Source of the DNA: Endotrypanum monterogeii
Lineage: Eukaryota > Euglenozoa > Kinetoplastea > Trypanosomatida > Trypanosomatidae
Length of the DNA: 64,000 bases
Assembly (NCBI GenBank): GCA_000333855.2
Contig: CM007319.1
Location: forward strand, 1,050,639 to 1,114,638
Direction: 5' to 3'
Part shown: positions 41,809-51,768 of the stretch, in pieces
Layout: every line of letters begins with the position of its first letter
How positions within the stretch are numbered: the stretch's first letter is position 1
Notes under the pieces: model-generated
Databases searched by the model: none
What the model was told of the DNA's origin: nothing
What the model saw: the letters and a program-made list of their open reading frames with translations, nothing else
Made by a program: the position numbers and the translations under genes

Positions 41809-42242
41809 TCATCCGGGTTCAGCAATAGCAATGAGAGCAGATTTCATTTCTTCACGGACACAGAGGGGGAAGAGGCTTCGAACGATCTCTAGATCCGTGT
41901 CACCCTTGTTGAGAGAAAAAAAATGAGTAAGGCAGGACTGCACCTCCTCGCTCGTCGTCGGGGAGGGAAGGAGAGAAGGGGCCCTTGCATTCAAAACTAC
42001 GTTCCCCAAGCGCAGGACTCATCGCCAGATATGGGCAGCGCATGATCGATTATGCACCCTTTGCTTTGGCTACCCCGCAAGGCAAATTTTGAATAACGGG
42101 TCGCCGTTGGCTCAAGAATGCACGAGACAAACTTGCACAGCGTACCTACCTTACTTCTCTCCGAAGTCAGACAAATATAATGGCCTAGGAAGTAGAATAG
42201 CGTGTGAAAAGCAGATAGACTGCTACTCTCAGATGTCAGCAT
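41809..42242 (-). pseudogene. Conserved-looking small protein gene split by a one-base frameshift
   Basis: Two abutting minus-strand frames look coding. The first starts at the ATG at 42240-42242 (MLTSESSSLSAFHTLFYFLG) and stops at 41997-41999 after ...SGDESCAWGT. The second continues from the same place in another frame (NVVLNARAPSLLPSPTTSEE ... REEMKSALIAIAEPG) to a stop at 41809. The break lies at a GGGG run (42003-42006 region), where one extra G would join the frames into a protein of about 145 residues. Third codon positions are gene-like in both halves, and the second half has no ATG that could start it alone. A pyrimidine tract with AG lies just upstream of the ATG. No family is recognised. 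Sequencing error is the simplest explanation, with true decay the alternative. Confidence 0.5.
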
Positions 42243-43578
42243 GAAAGAGTCTCCATGCTGAATGCCACTTCTTTTGTGGGAAGAACAGCACACGCAGAGT
42301 CTTCTCATGTTTTTTTTTGTTTTTTTCCGTTGTGAGGTAATAAGATAGAAGCAAGAAGCAGCGGGACATGTAAACAAGAAGTTGCACCATTGAATACACC
42401 TCACAAGATGGCAGATGGTGTACGGGAAAGCAAGGCACTAAAATCAGAGCGCTGGTTCCGATGGAATAATAGTAGAACTGCGCGACTGAACAACGAAGCG
42501 CCAGCACCCGCCCCCTTACTCCGACACCCTTTTTCATTGTACCTAACCACACAAACACGATGTATGGATATACACGCGTGTATATATATATTGGAGAAGC
42601 AGCACCCCAAATCGGAAATACGGTTAGGCTAGCTGACCACTAAAGGCTGGGGTAGTCAAGAATGCTTGGGAAAAACATCTCGCCTCTCACTTTCTTTCTG
42701 TCTTTCACTCTCTACAATTCGGCTAGGTGTGAAGAATACAGAAACACATACAACTATACGGACACAGGCCAGACCTTGCTGCGTCATTCTTTGTTTATTT
42801 TGTGGTGTTTATTTTGTATGTTTGTCTTTCCGCAGCACTTTTTCAGGAAGGACGTGCACATGAATGCCTGCAAGTGCGTCGGTCGTGGTGGCTAGTGAAC
42901 GGAAACTGCATATGAAATCTGTTGTCGGTTATGGAGAAAGTAGATGTGAAAGGGGCCAGTGAGAACAGAGCCAGCGGGGCCTGTCATGTGAAAGAAACAA
43001 ACGACAAGCCTCTCGAAGAAGCACATCGATCAAAACAGGAAATCACGGACCCCTCGACACATTTAAAAGAAAAGACCATAAATATAACATCTCGACGACA
43101 GAGGAGCCGAACGTCTGTGAAAGACATGAGAATAGATGAATGCGGCAGGAATGACTCCTCTAACGAGCACAGAAGGCACGGTGCGCATGAGCACATACAG
43201 CTTCCAAAAGAAAGAAACCACGAGCCATGATCGATATGCTTGCTTCATCACAAAACATGGGCGATGAGGAAGGGGAACGAGTTCGCACAAACAACAGATG
43301 TCAATGGAAAAAAAAAAACAGAGCAGAACTCGGTCCGCAGCAGCATAGCTGCCTACGATGGGTAGCCTGAAAAATCTCCCGTCTAGATTTTCACAGCAAC
43401 AACACCTTAATTACCGAGCTAGACCTCCAGAGAAGAGCACCAAGATTGGATCGCACGGCACCGTTTTGCTTATTCCTTATTTGTTTTTTTTTAAACTTCC
43501 ACTGACACCCTCCCTTCCAGACTGAGATGAAAACGGAAAAAAAAACACCTACGAGAGAGTTATTCAAGGAAAGGCCCA
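42243..43578. other. Intergenic spacer
   Basis: The spacer is AT-rich with poly-T at 42310-42327 and 43486-43492. A purine-rich segment at about 42920-43230 gives open frames on both strands (a charged one on plus, a hydrophobic one on minus), which is what purine bias produces. No gene is supported. Confidence 0.5.
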
Positions 43579-45015
43579 TCACTGTGATGCACATTCGACC
43601 TGCTGAGCACCACCAGCAGACGGCCCTCCCGCGGAACGGCGTGAGCTGCCACCGCCTCCGGTGCTGTGACCGCCGCTTTCTTGTGAGGCCCACAGACTAC
43701 GCTTCTGCTCTTCGAGCTGCTCGCGAGACTCGCGGATCACCCGCGCCTTCACCGTATTTCCAAGCGAGGCGTTCGCGTCTGTGCTGGGAGTTCCAAAGGC
43801 TTTTTTAATGAGATCCTTTTGGCTATCACTCAGCTTATTGGGCATCTTGAGGTGCGTAAAGATGTAGACGTCACCACGCTCTCCAGAGATACCAGGCATG
43901 CCCTCTCCACTGACCTTGATAACCCCGTCTGGCTTCAATATGTGTTCAGCCGAGGTCTCAACGTTCACGGTTCGGCCATCAAGCAGCTTCAGGGGCATTC
44001 GGAGGCCCAAAAGTGCTTCCTGCAGTGTCACGTCCTTGCTTACAATAAGGTCATTTCCGCGTCGCTGGAAAACGCGATGAGGGCTTACCTCAACATACAG
44101 ATGCATATCTGCAGGTGGTGCTCCAGGGATCGTCCCACCCTCGCCGCGCACCACCAAGGTCACGTTCGAGGGCACGCCAGGTGGAATCTCGATCGTGACG
44201 TCTTCCGACACGGTGCGATAGCCTTTGCCACGGCATCTGGGGCATTGATCCTCCGGCTTCGCTATTGAACCGGTGCCCAAGCACCGTGGACACTCCGTGA
44301 TTGTCTGCTGAACCATGCCAGGCCCCATACGCTGCTGCTGTACCACGTGACCAGAGCCGTTGCATTGGGTGCACTTGGGTTTCTCTGTCTTACTTTTGTT
44401 GCCAAAGCCGCTGCAATCCGAGCACACCTGCGGGCGGTTCACTCGCATCGTCTTGGTCAGGCCTTTATAAACGTCCTCCAGCGTCACCCGGGTTCGCACC
44501 TCTAGCGGCTGCAGAGTTGGGGTGGCATGCCGACCGCCAGCACCCCCGCCGAACATATCACCAAACCCGCCCCTACCACCCATTCCGCCACGGAAGAACT
44601 CTGCAAAAATCTCCTCAGCAGAGCGGCCGCCAGCGCCGAAGCCGCCCATCCCCGCGCCGCCCATATTGGGCATATTCGCCGCCTCGGATCCATATTGGTC
44701 GTACACCTTCTTCTTCTCGGGGTTACTAAGTACCTCGTAGGCCTCAGCCACCTCAGCAAACTCCTCCTTGTTGCCGCCCTGGTCTGGGTGAGTCTCTAGC
44801 GCACGCTTGCGATAGGCCTTCTTGATTTCTTTCAAGTCATCGGTCCGACTGACGCCCAATGTCTTGTAGTAATCCTTGTTGCCACTCGAGTAGAGACGAA
44901 CAGGGGTGGCAGAGGCGCAGAAGGTGCTGGAGGCGGCGGGCGCGACCGCAGCGGATGCAGACAAAGTCAAACCGCATGCTCTGCGAGTAGTGGAGGCAGA
45001 AAGGTATCGGAACAT
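43579..45015 (-). CDS. Mitochondrial type I DnaJ/Hsp40 co-chaperone
   Basis: This 478-residue protein starts MFRYLSASTTRRACGL. The first 45 residues are rich in Arg, Ser and Ala, a mitochondrial presequence ending near RLYSS. The J domain spans about 48-108 with HPD at 76-78. A Gly/Phe region covers about 119-165. The zinc-binding domain has four CxxCxGxG repeats (198-205, 215-222, 242-249, 258-265). The substrate-binding C-terminal domains follow, with a Ser/Gly-rich tail. It is the full type I architecture of bacterial DnaJ and yeast Mdj1, and would stimulate mitochondrial Hsp70, which in trypanosomatids also serves kinetoplast DNA maintenance. The start at 45013-45015 is chosen because earlier in-frame Met residues give a less presequence-like leader. 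Confidence 0.95.
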   Translation of the reverse strand: MFRYLSASTTRRACGLTLSASAAVAPAASSTFCASATPVRLYSSGNKDYYKTLGVSRTDDLKEIKKAYRKRALETHPDQGGNKEEFAEVAEAYEVLSNPEKKKVYDQYGSEAANMPNMGGAGMGGFGAGGRSAEEIFAEFFRGGMGGRGGFGDMFGGGAGGRHATPTLQPLEVRTRVTLEDVYKGLTKTMRVNRPQVCSDCSGFGNKSKTEKPKCTQCNGSGHVVQQQRMGPGMVQQTITECPRCLGTGSIAKPEDQCPRCRGKGYRTVSEDVTIEIPPGVPSNVTLVVRGEGGTIPGAPPADMHLYVEVSPHRVFQRRGNDLIVSKDVTLQEALLGLRMPLKLLDGRTVNVETSAEHILKPDGVIKVSGEGMPGISGERGDVYIFTHLKMPNKLSDSQKDLIKKAFGTPSTDANASLGNTVKARVIRESREQLEEQKRSLWASQESGGHSTGGGGSSRRSAGGPSAGGAQQVECASQ

Positions 45016-46525
45016 GGTCACCACCTGCAGCAGTTTTAGGAAATCAATGAATATATCAAGGGGCAGCAAAGGGATGTATACAGACGACGGGGTGGGGTTT
45101 CCAGTGAAAAAACCTAAGGGTTTTCTGATGATACGCGCGCCAAGCGTTCGTACGGGTAGGGGGGCGAGGGAGAGAGAAATAGAAAACAAACAAGAAGAAA
45201 AGAAGGGGCGAACAGGCGTCTGTCAAGAGGTGAAATAAAGCAACACTGGCAAGCGTTTCGATGAGAAAGGCTCACGCAAAGCAGTGTTATCGCAGGATTT
45301 ATTGCTTTCCTCCCTTTCTACGCTTAGCCGTTCAATTACGCCTGTGTGCTTATCTTCAAGTGGACTTACAACGTACCTTATCTGCTTTTTTTCCCCCTCG
45401 GACACAGTCGCGACTATCTGCACTTATGTCTATGAATATCTGTTTTCACCTCCACTTGGGAGGGGGGAGAAACGAGTTGAAAAGAGGTTGCCCAGTCACG
45501 CAAAGCTCTAGCACACCCTGCTCAAGAGAGAGGGCAACGTATATGCGATGGCACCACGGTCAAAATTCAGGAGGATGCCGTTACACTCCCGAGAAGAGCG
45601 ATCCCGTCACCACAACCGAATTCAAAACCGAAAAAAAAAAAAAAAGGAGGGAAGGTGGTAAACTGGAAGAGCGTCGGTAATGTTAGCCAGGGAACCAATA
45701 CGCAATAAAAAGGGTGGGGCGTAAATGACTTCACCTGCTCCACGGCCGCTTTGATGACTGCAAGTCGAGCAAGAAACACAGCACCCCCGATCAACTTGCA
45801 GCTGTGTAGAAAGAAATATATATATATATATATATATATATATTCCAGTTTGATTTGTACGTGGACACACGCGTTCTTCGAAATTGTGTGGGTGTGTATG
45901 TGTCTGTTTGAGTATGAAAAGGCTTTCAACCGCTTCAGGGATGACAAATACGATCGAGTGCCTCAATGGAGAGAGAAGAGCAGATATAATTTTTGGAAAA
46001 AAAATTCCGTTGCTGGTATTCGTTGCGGAAAAGGTGGGGGAAGGGGAAAAGAGTCACGAGGTCATCGGTGAAGCGGAAAGAGATTAAAAAAAAAAAAACG
46101 AAACAAGAAAGTCGGAAGAGGATAAATGAATGCAGGTTGAAGCTGAATAGCGATACATGCACTGTTCCATCCCCACGGGTTCTCGCTTGCGCACAGTAAG
46201 CATCCCATTAAAAGCATACCCGTAGAAAGCGTGCAGGAAAAGAAAAGAAGGGAAGAGGCAGCATCATGTCAGATCATACCCATCCCTTCTTGGCGCAACA
46301 GTGGGAGAAACTGGTGTGTCCTGACTAGACTACACTTCCTTCGTCGCGAATCTCAAATTCCGGCATGTGAGCACCTCTTATTTTTTTCAACAATTGCAGC
46401 ACTACCCGTGAAATAAACAGAGGTGTGGTAAAAAAAAAAAAAAGGATATGTCCATTGTGAATGGTCATCACTAAACGAAAAGAAAAAAAGACAGACGACC
46501 CCCACAACTAGCAGTAGGTGGTCGT
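45016..46525. repeat. Intergenic spacer with (TA)n
   Basis: The spacer has poly-A at 45630-45644, (TA)n at about 45816-45842 and A/T runs near 46085-46098 and 46430-46442. No gene is seen. Confidence 0.6.
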
Positions 46526-46774
46526 CTAACTGACTCCACAGCGCAGCGTCCACATACAGACTCTCGTGACAACTTTCAAGAGGCGCGCAGCGATGAAAGC
46601 ACCCTCGAGTCTTCGTGCTTTCACGTCCGTTAAGCGGTAAGGTGACGACAGAAAGCGCACGAGTAAAGCAATAGGGATGACTTCAATGATACACAGACAC
46701 ACACACAAACCTTTGAAGGAGAAGGCTGAAGCGGGGGCACTGTTGGTGTGCAAGCGGAGCTGTCTTAAATTCAT
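46526..46774 (-). CDS. Possible small protein
   Basis: An ATG at 46772-46774 opens 82 residues (MNLRQLRLHTNSAPASAFSF...) containing a Cys/Ile/Leu-rich stretch partly encoded by a (GT)n repeat, then a basic, well-balanced part (YRLTDVKARRLEGAFIAARL). Codons in this second part look coding. Near the 3' end an adjacent frame (DAALWSQLDDHLLLVVGVV) looks as good, so the true end is uncertain. A pyrimidine tract with AG falls inside the frame, so the first 25 codons could instead be leader. No family is recognised. Confidence 0.3.
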   Translation of the reverse strand: MNLRQLRLHTNSAPASAFSFKGLCVCLCIIEVIPIALLVRFLSSPYRLTDVKARRLEGAFIAARLLKVVTRVCMWTLRCGVS

Positions 46775-47062
46775 GCGTCACACAGTTTGTTACTTGTCTT
46801 GCGTTGAAAGATTCAACCCTGTGGATCACGTGAAACAAACACACACATAAATATATAAAGCCTTTACTTGTTCGAACGCCATAGCGATTTAACTCACAAC
46901 TCGCAATCAGTCAGCTGTCAATAAACGCCAAAGCGTACCCTGTTTTATAATGGGGAGTGGAGGGGTGCAGACTGAATATCTCGACAGAACGAGCCCTGGA
47001 GGGTCGCGACCCTTCTTTTCTCTCTCCTGTTCAAAGGTGTGCATATTTTTATCGGATGGAGC
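46775..47062. other. Short spacer
   Basis: No feature is seen in the 290 bases between the weak small ORF and the RNase D stop. Confidence 0.5.
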
Positions 47063-48301
47063 TCAGACATTCTCCATAGACGCACGTTGATGACAATTCT
47101 CGCTTCGGTGATTTCCACCGCAGTGTTTACAGGGGTTTGCACGGAAGCAGTTGGATGTGCTATGGCCCAGTTGACCGCAACGGTCGCACTTGAGCAGTTC
47201 AGGGTGTTTCTGGTAGCAATTACGTGCTGTGTGGCCCGCACCCCCACAAAAAGCACAGCGTATATTGCCGTTCAGTTTTCGGAAGCACTCAGCCTCCGTG
47301 TGACCTTTGCTGCCGCAGAAGCTGCAAACACCTCCAGGACCGATGTACCGCTCTAGCCATGCCGTGTTCACCTGCGCTGGTTGGGCGTCCGCCTCCTCTC
47401 TCACCGCGTGCCCGACGCCGTAGTGCTGAACATACTGCGCAGTGAGTCGTTCTACTGCCGCTTCCGACACCAGCCGCGTCAGAGACGGGAAATAAGAGGT
47501 GAGGAGGTAGATGTGGCGAACGTCATCAGCGGCATACTCGAGGAAGTGCTCTGGCAGTGGTCGTGTATCCCAAACAGGGCGGTCGCCAACCATCATCGCC
47601 GTTTGCACGGCAGAGTCACCATCTTGCCGGTGGATGCCAGCCACATTCTTTAGCACGTAAGTCATGCCAGACCGCCGGTTCACGCTGCGGAGCTTCCACT
47701 GGACAGCTGTGAAGAGGAGCTGTATATCGAGTACACGCCTTGGTGTCAGATTCATTTGCGTGCTAAGCGCCTCGATGTCGCGCCGACAATCGAAGAAAAG
47801 CTTACGGATGCTTTCGTTATCAAAGACAGGCTGAATCGCTTTGGCGAACAAGGGCACGGACAACGAAAGCACGTCAAACAAAAACACTACCGCTTGCACA
47901 TCGCTGCATGCCTGCACAAGAGAAATGCGACCAAGTTGGGGTGTCTTGTCCGCCTCGGGAGTACAAAAAGCCTCGACATCCATTGCGATATGTCGACTGC
48001 GCTGCAGTACCTCTACCGCCTCCCTCAGCTGCTGTTCGGTGCTGATAACCTCATATGGATATCGCAGAATGTCGGCACAGTCACCAGTCAGAGGAGCAGA
48101 CGAAAGAGATGACGACAACGGCGCGCCAAACTTTGGTTTTGGATTGGACGTAAAGGTAGAGTCACTGTTACTACTACCGACAACATCGTGTGTGCTCGAC
48201 GACAGGGGCGACCTTTGCGAGATGGCGCGCGTGGGAACTACAAGAGCACTTCTCATCAAGCGTGGAGCAAACGCTTGCTGGTAAAGCCCACGAGGCCTCA
48301 T
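47063..48301 (-). CDS. RND: Mitochondrial RNase D-type 3'-5' exonuclease with CCHC zinc knuckles
   Basis: This 412-residue protein starts MRPRGLYQQAFAPRLMRSAL. The first 35 residues are basic and acid-free, a likely mitochondrial presequence. The DEDDy exonuclease core is visible: D108-V-E110, a DCRRD segment (171-175) and YAADD (256-260, the Y-x3-D motif). The C-terminal 100 residues carry four zinc knuckles: CSFCGSKGHTEAEC, CAFCGGAGHTARNC, CDRCGQLGHSTSNC and a shorter CKHCGGNHRSENC. This matches the architecture reported for Trypanosoma brucei TbRND, a mitochondrial exonuclease that acts on U-tailed guide RNAs. Orthology is inferred from domain order, not from alignment. The role would be trimming or turnover of guide RNAs for kinetoplast RNA editing. 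Confidence 0.9.
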   Translation of the reverse strand: MRPRGLYQQAFAPRLMRSALVVPTRAISQRSPLSSSTHDVVGSSNSDSTFTSNPKPKFGAPLSSSLSSAPLTGDCADILRYPYEVISTEQQLREAVEVLQRSRHIAMDVEAFCTPEADKTPQLGRISLVQACSDVQAVVFLFDVLSLSVPLFAKAIQPVFDNESIRKLFFDCRRDIEALSTQMNLTPRRVLDIQLLFTAVQWKLRSVNRRSGMTYVLKNVAGIHRQDGDSAVQTAMMVGDRPVWDTRPLPEHFLEYAADDVRHIYLLTSYFPSLTRLVSEAAVERLTAQYVQHYGVGHAVREEADAQPAQVNTAWLERYIGPGGVCSFCGSKGHTEAECFRKLNGNIRCAFCGGAGHTARNCYQKHPELLKCDRCGQLGHSTSNCFRANPCKHCGGNHRSENCHQRASMENV

Positions 48302-49434
48302 TTTTACAGGCCAATGTAACACGACAGAACAGAAAAGCACTGACAGGGGTTATGTTGCAATGACAAACGCTTTTGCTGCGTCTGAGGGTTATCCACCAAG
48401 CGCCAGACCCACTGATAGGAGATTCCTCCTGTATGTGTGTCGGGGAAAAAAAAAACGAGTAAATGCCGACACGTGGACACAAGGGCAACGCAAGTGCCAA
48501 TAAAAAAAAAATATGAGAACCCTTTCGCTTTTTTTTTTTTTAGTATGGAGGATTCGGATAAGAATATCGACGCCCTGGCACCTTCAAGACAGACCGGCAA
48601 GGAATGATGCGAGAAAATAAAACTTGAAAAAACCAACAAGTAGGAGATAGACAACTGGTGGGAAACAAGTGTCTGCTAATGTGCTTTGACTGTTGTTCCT
48701 CCTTTTTCACCTTCCCTCATTCGGCACAGCACGCCACTACCTAGGCTTGGTTCTGTTTTTCCTGTTACTTGTCCCCCACTTCTGTTTGACTCCCCTGATG
48801 GACGAGAAAAAAAGAAGACTGTTGAAGACGGTTGTGTCAATAAGAAGCGGAAGAAGATGTGCTGGAGCAACCCCTGTCGCAGCGGTTGATGTACTTCCAA
48901 GTTTGCCGTCCTCAGACGGTGGAAACACACAGCGGTAAAAAATCCGCAGGGGACAATATTGGGTCGTTGTTCCTGTCAAGTCAAAAATGCACGATACGCA
49001 CACTCAGACGTAGTTAAGTACTTATAGGTGTATACAACTTTGATGTATATATTTTTTTGTGCAGAAGAAGAAAGACAGGGAAGCAGGTGTGTGTGCGGAT
49101 GTAGGTGTATCATTATGTGTGTTCGCTGGGCCAGCAGAGTGAAGATAGTACTATCCATCTGGTTGACAAGGTGTGCAGAAGGTGCACGAGGTTTGATATC
49201 GTGCGATACGAAAGTGGAATACGAATAGCGGAGTTTGCCCTGAGTATGCCGCAACGGATTTTCAGCACAGGGTGTGCGTCTCAATGCCGACTATCCGCTG
49301 TGGAAGGGGAAATTGTTTTTTTTCCCGCTCGTATCGCTGGAGGTGAAGATGTTCCATGGGTGACTTTGCTAGAGGAATGAAAAAGCGAGCAGAGCCCTTC
49401 CTTCGAGCTTTCTAGACCCAGCCAGCCGATACAC
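48302..49434. other. Intergenic spacer
   Basis: The spacer has poly-A at 48448-48457 and 48502-48511 and poly-T at 48530-48541. Plus-strand frames at 48693-48938 and 49105-49380 look mildly protein-like but run against the transcription unit and match nothing. Confidence 0.5.
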
Positions 49435-49608
49435 TTACGCCTCACAAAATGAGGCCGTCTTTTTTTTTTTTTTGTGTGTGTGTGGGAAAGGGGGAGAGGC
49501 ACCTAAGGCGGTGCGACCCAACAGGGTGAACACCAAGGCGAGCATGAGAACCCCTCCATCACTTGCCGACACGAAGATGCCCCACTGAAACAAAAAAGTT
49601 TCCGTCAT
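49435..49608 (-). CDS. Possible small membrane protein
   Basis: An ATG at 49606-49608 opens 57 residues: MTETFLFQWGIFVSASDGG, then a hydrophobic helix (GVLMLALVFTLLG), a short Ala/Pro part, and a Lys run from a poly-A tract. Upstream on the minus strand is an 11-T run followed by CAG, a good trans-splice acceptor with a leader of about 60 bases. Without the repeat-encoded tail the protein would be only about 45 residues. No family is recognised. Confidence 0.3.
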   Translation of the reverse strand: MTETFLFQWGIFVSASDGGVLMLALVFTLLGRTALGASPPFPHTHKKKKKTASFCEA

Positions 49609-50082
49609 AATATTGAACTGTATTGTCTCCTCGACTTCTCCTGGTTGGAACTGCCCGTCCTGATCGAAAAAAAAAAATGCCACTCCGTGAGTCCCACTTT
49701 GTCACACTTGCGTTCAGAAATGCAAGAAACAACTAGACGAACGGAAGCTCACCAGAATTGTCGCTGTGTCACAGATTTTCTACGGTCTCTCGCCACCAGA
49801 GCGGCCTCTGCCTCGCCACGGGGATGCAGAAACGTGGGCGAAGGAGGTAGGGGCTTTTGAGACCCTCAAAGGACTAGACTCTCGGTACGACACTCAAGTT
49901 GGCCACCTTGTGCTAACACTGCTCCCCCCCCCACCCACCCACCTGCCTGGTGCTGAGAGGTGGAGACTCGCTTCAAAAATGGGACCGTCCAGGTCGTACG
50001 CTAGGCGCGCTAACGATTGCCAAATGCAAAAAAAAAAAAAAACTGTGAATTGCTTCTGTGGATCTCCGATGGGAGAGAGCAT
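49609..50082. other. Intergenic spacer with C-run
   Basis: The spacer has a C-run at 49924-49932 and poly-A at 50028-50042. No gene is seen. Confidence 0.55.
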
Positions 50083-51465
50083 TTAGCTCACCGTGAGCAT
50101 CTCGAAGTAGTTGCGCAAAATAAACCATACGAGACCCTCCTTACCAACTGAGTCGGCCGTCGGGCGGTCCTCTGCCCACGTTTCGAACGTCTCCACGGAC
50201 GGCGCGCTGCCAAATATCCAGATCTCCGGCTGCAACAGAAGAGAACGCTGCTTGGTGGAGGAGCGAGGTCCTTCAAAGTGAAGCACAACAAGTGCGGCGT
50301 CTGTTTGACAGTCACCGCCCCCTGCGGAGCGAGTCACAGAGGACGTATGCGCATCACAAAAAGGCAACCATGCGCGCCTCATGCGGTTCCACAGGCCAGT
50401 CCAAAAGCTTTCATCCAATTGGCTGATCTTTGCGGAGCTGAGGAGGTTCAGTCGACTTCCAAACCAGGCAGGCCCTGGTCGGATGCCCCACCCCCATTCG
50501 TAACGAGCGCCTCCGTACACACGCAGCATACAACCACTCGGCAGCAATGCATCCAGATCGCGATTCGTCCACGAGTGCAATAAAACCTCACCCAACTGGC
50601 TTACGCGCGACCTCAGCACCGGGCTCATTGTCACGACGGTGTCATTCTGATCACGGCGAAGAGGGATAACGACGTAATCGTGACCGTCATACATCTTTGG
50701 CGGTCGCGGCGTACGGTAAAATCGACCTGTCGGCGAGTACTCGATGTAGACATGACGCACCCGTCCGATCCCCTCGAACGCTAGCCGAGTGTGCTCCACC
50801 AAGTAGCGGAGAGAGGCGGGCATTTCAGCCAGGCGAATCCGGTCCCCTGTGCCCCAGGGAGCCTTCATGAGTTGAATATCCTCAGGGTGGTCTGCGATGA
50901 CTCGTATATCTTTCATGAAGTCAAAATTAAGGTACGCCGAGAGGACTCCAGCCCAACTAGAACGCGACGGAGTGCCCACTTCAGTGCTCTGTGTCTTGTC
51001 GCTGGTGGCCGACAGTTGTGCCCATCGCTGAAGAGCGTCTATCTTGCGCGGATCCATTGTGTTGCCCAGCGTTTGTGACCAACGCTGTACCTCGTTCAGA
51101 AGCACATTTTGAGTTTCCGGTGGCAACACACTGCTTCTGACACACAATCCTATGTTCTCTTTCGCCGTGAGAGTGAACCCATAGGCCCCCTCCACAGGCG
51201 TTGGTGTACTGGCCCCGCCAGGTAGCCTAGTTCGCTGACTTTGGAGCGGAGCAGCGAGAGCCTCAGCCGCCTGCACGGCACTTGCAGGAGCAACGCGGCG
51301 GAAGAACTCCATGTCAGCATCTGTCATGGAGGGGTAAGCTACGCCCTGTGGGTCCATGAGCTCCTCTCTCCACTGATACGCCAAGCGCTTGCGCGTGGCC
51401 ACAAATCCTCCGACAACGACGGTCGGGATGGCTAGCGCGGTGTACCATGACTGAATACCGAGCAT
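50083..51465 (-). CDS. N-terminally anchored AlkB-like protein lacking iron ligands
   Basis: The gene encodes 460 residues from MLGIQSWYTALAIPTVVVGG. A single hydrophobic segment (about 6-23) is followed by basic residues and KRLAYQWREELMDP, a layout reminiscent of the complex I subunit NDUFA1/MWFE (a W-[FY] start, one TM, then KR-x-A...QW..LM). The C-terminal half has an AlkB-like 2-oxoglutarate dioxygenase pattern: HVYIEYSPTGRFYRTPRPPK, YVVIPL, then LLPSGCMLRVYGGARYEWGWGI. The iron-binding HxD appears as R/P residues, and the second His (W-x-H-x-I in AlkB) is Gly, so catalysis is unlikely. A membrane-bound mitochondrial structural role is inferred. The (GA)n tract upstream may serve as the pyrimidine tract for splicing. 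Confidence 0.75.
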   Translation of the reverse strand: MLGIQSWYTALAIPTVVVGGFVATRKRLAYQWREELMDPQGVAYPSMTDADMEFFRRVAPASAVQAAEALAAPLQSQRTRLPGGASTPTPVEGAYGFTLTAKENIGLCVRSSVLPPETQNVLLNEVQRWSQTLGNTMDPRKIDALQRWAQLSATSDKTQSTEVGTPSRSSWAGVLSAYLNFDFMKDIRVIADHPEDIQLMKAPWGTGDRIRLAEMPASLRYLVEHTRLAFEGIGRVRHVYIEYSPTGRFYRTPRPPKMYDGHDYVVIPLRRDQNDTVVTMSPVLRSRVSQLGEVLLHSWTNRDLDALLPSGCMLRVYGGARYEWGWGIRPGPAWFGSRLNLLSSAKISQLDESFWTGLWNRMRRAWLPFCDAHTSSVTRSAGGGDCQTDAALVVLHFEGPRSSTKQRSLLLQPEIWIFGSAPSVETFETWAEDRPTADSVGKEGLVWFILRNYFEMLTVS

Positions 51466-51712
51466 GGTCAATGACCTCAGCAGATGCAATCCACGTGTGT
51501 TTGTATTTGCTCTCTTTTCTCCGGGTATACTCTTTGAGGACACACTTCGCCCCCAGCAGCAGAAATTGCAGAAGCTGGGATATCCGACAACCGATGAGCC
51601 CGGCGTGCGTTATTCATTAGTAGACCAGCTACAAGGAAGAAGAGAGCACAGCAGCGACTATCAACATTGACATCAAAGCGATAGCAAAGACAGGCAATGC
51701 CGTAAACAACAG

Positions 51713-51768
<56 letters not shown>

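Noticed and set aside
42922..43230. 102-aa charged plus-strand ORF and a hydrophobic minus-strand ORF over the same bases (43063-43290)
   Set aside because: The stretch is purine-rich on the plus strand, which automatically yields a Lys/Glu/Arg frame on one strand and a Leu/Phe/Ser frame on the other. The minus-strand ATG also lacks an acceptor AG before it.
49105..49380. 91-aa plus-strand ORF ending DVPWVTLLEE
   Set aside because: The composition is reasonable, but it is on the wrong strand for the unit and has no match or domain.
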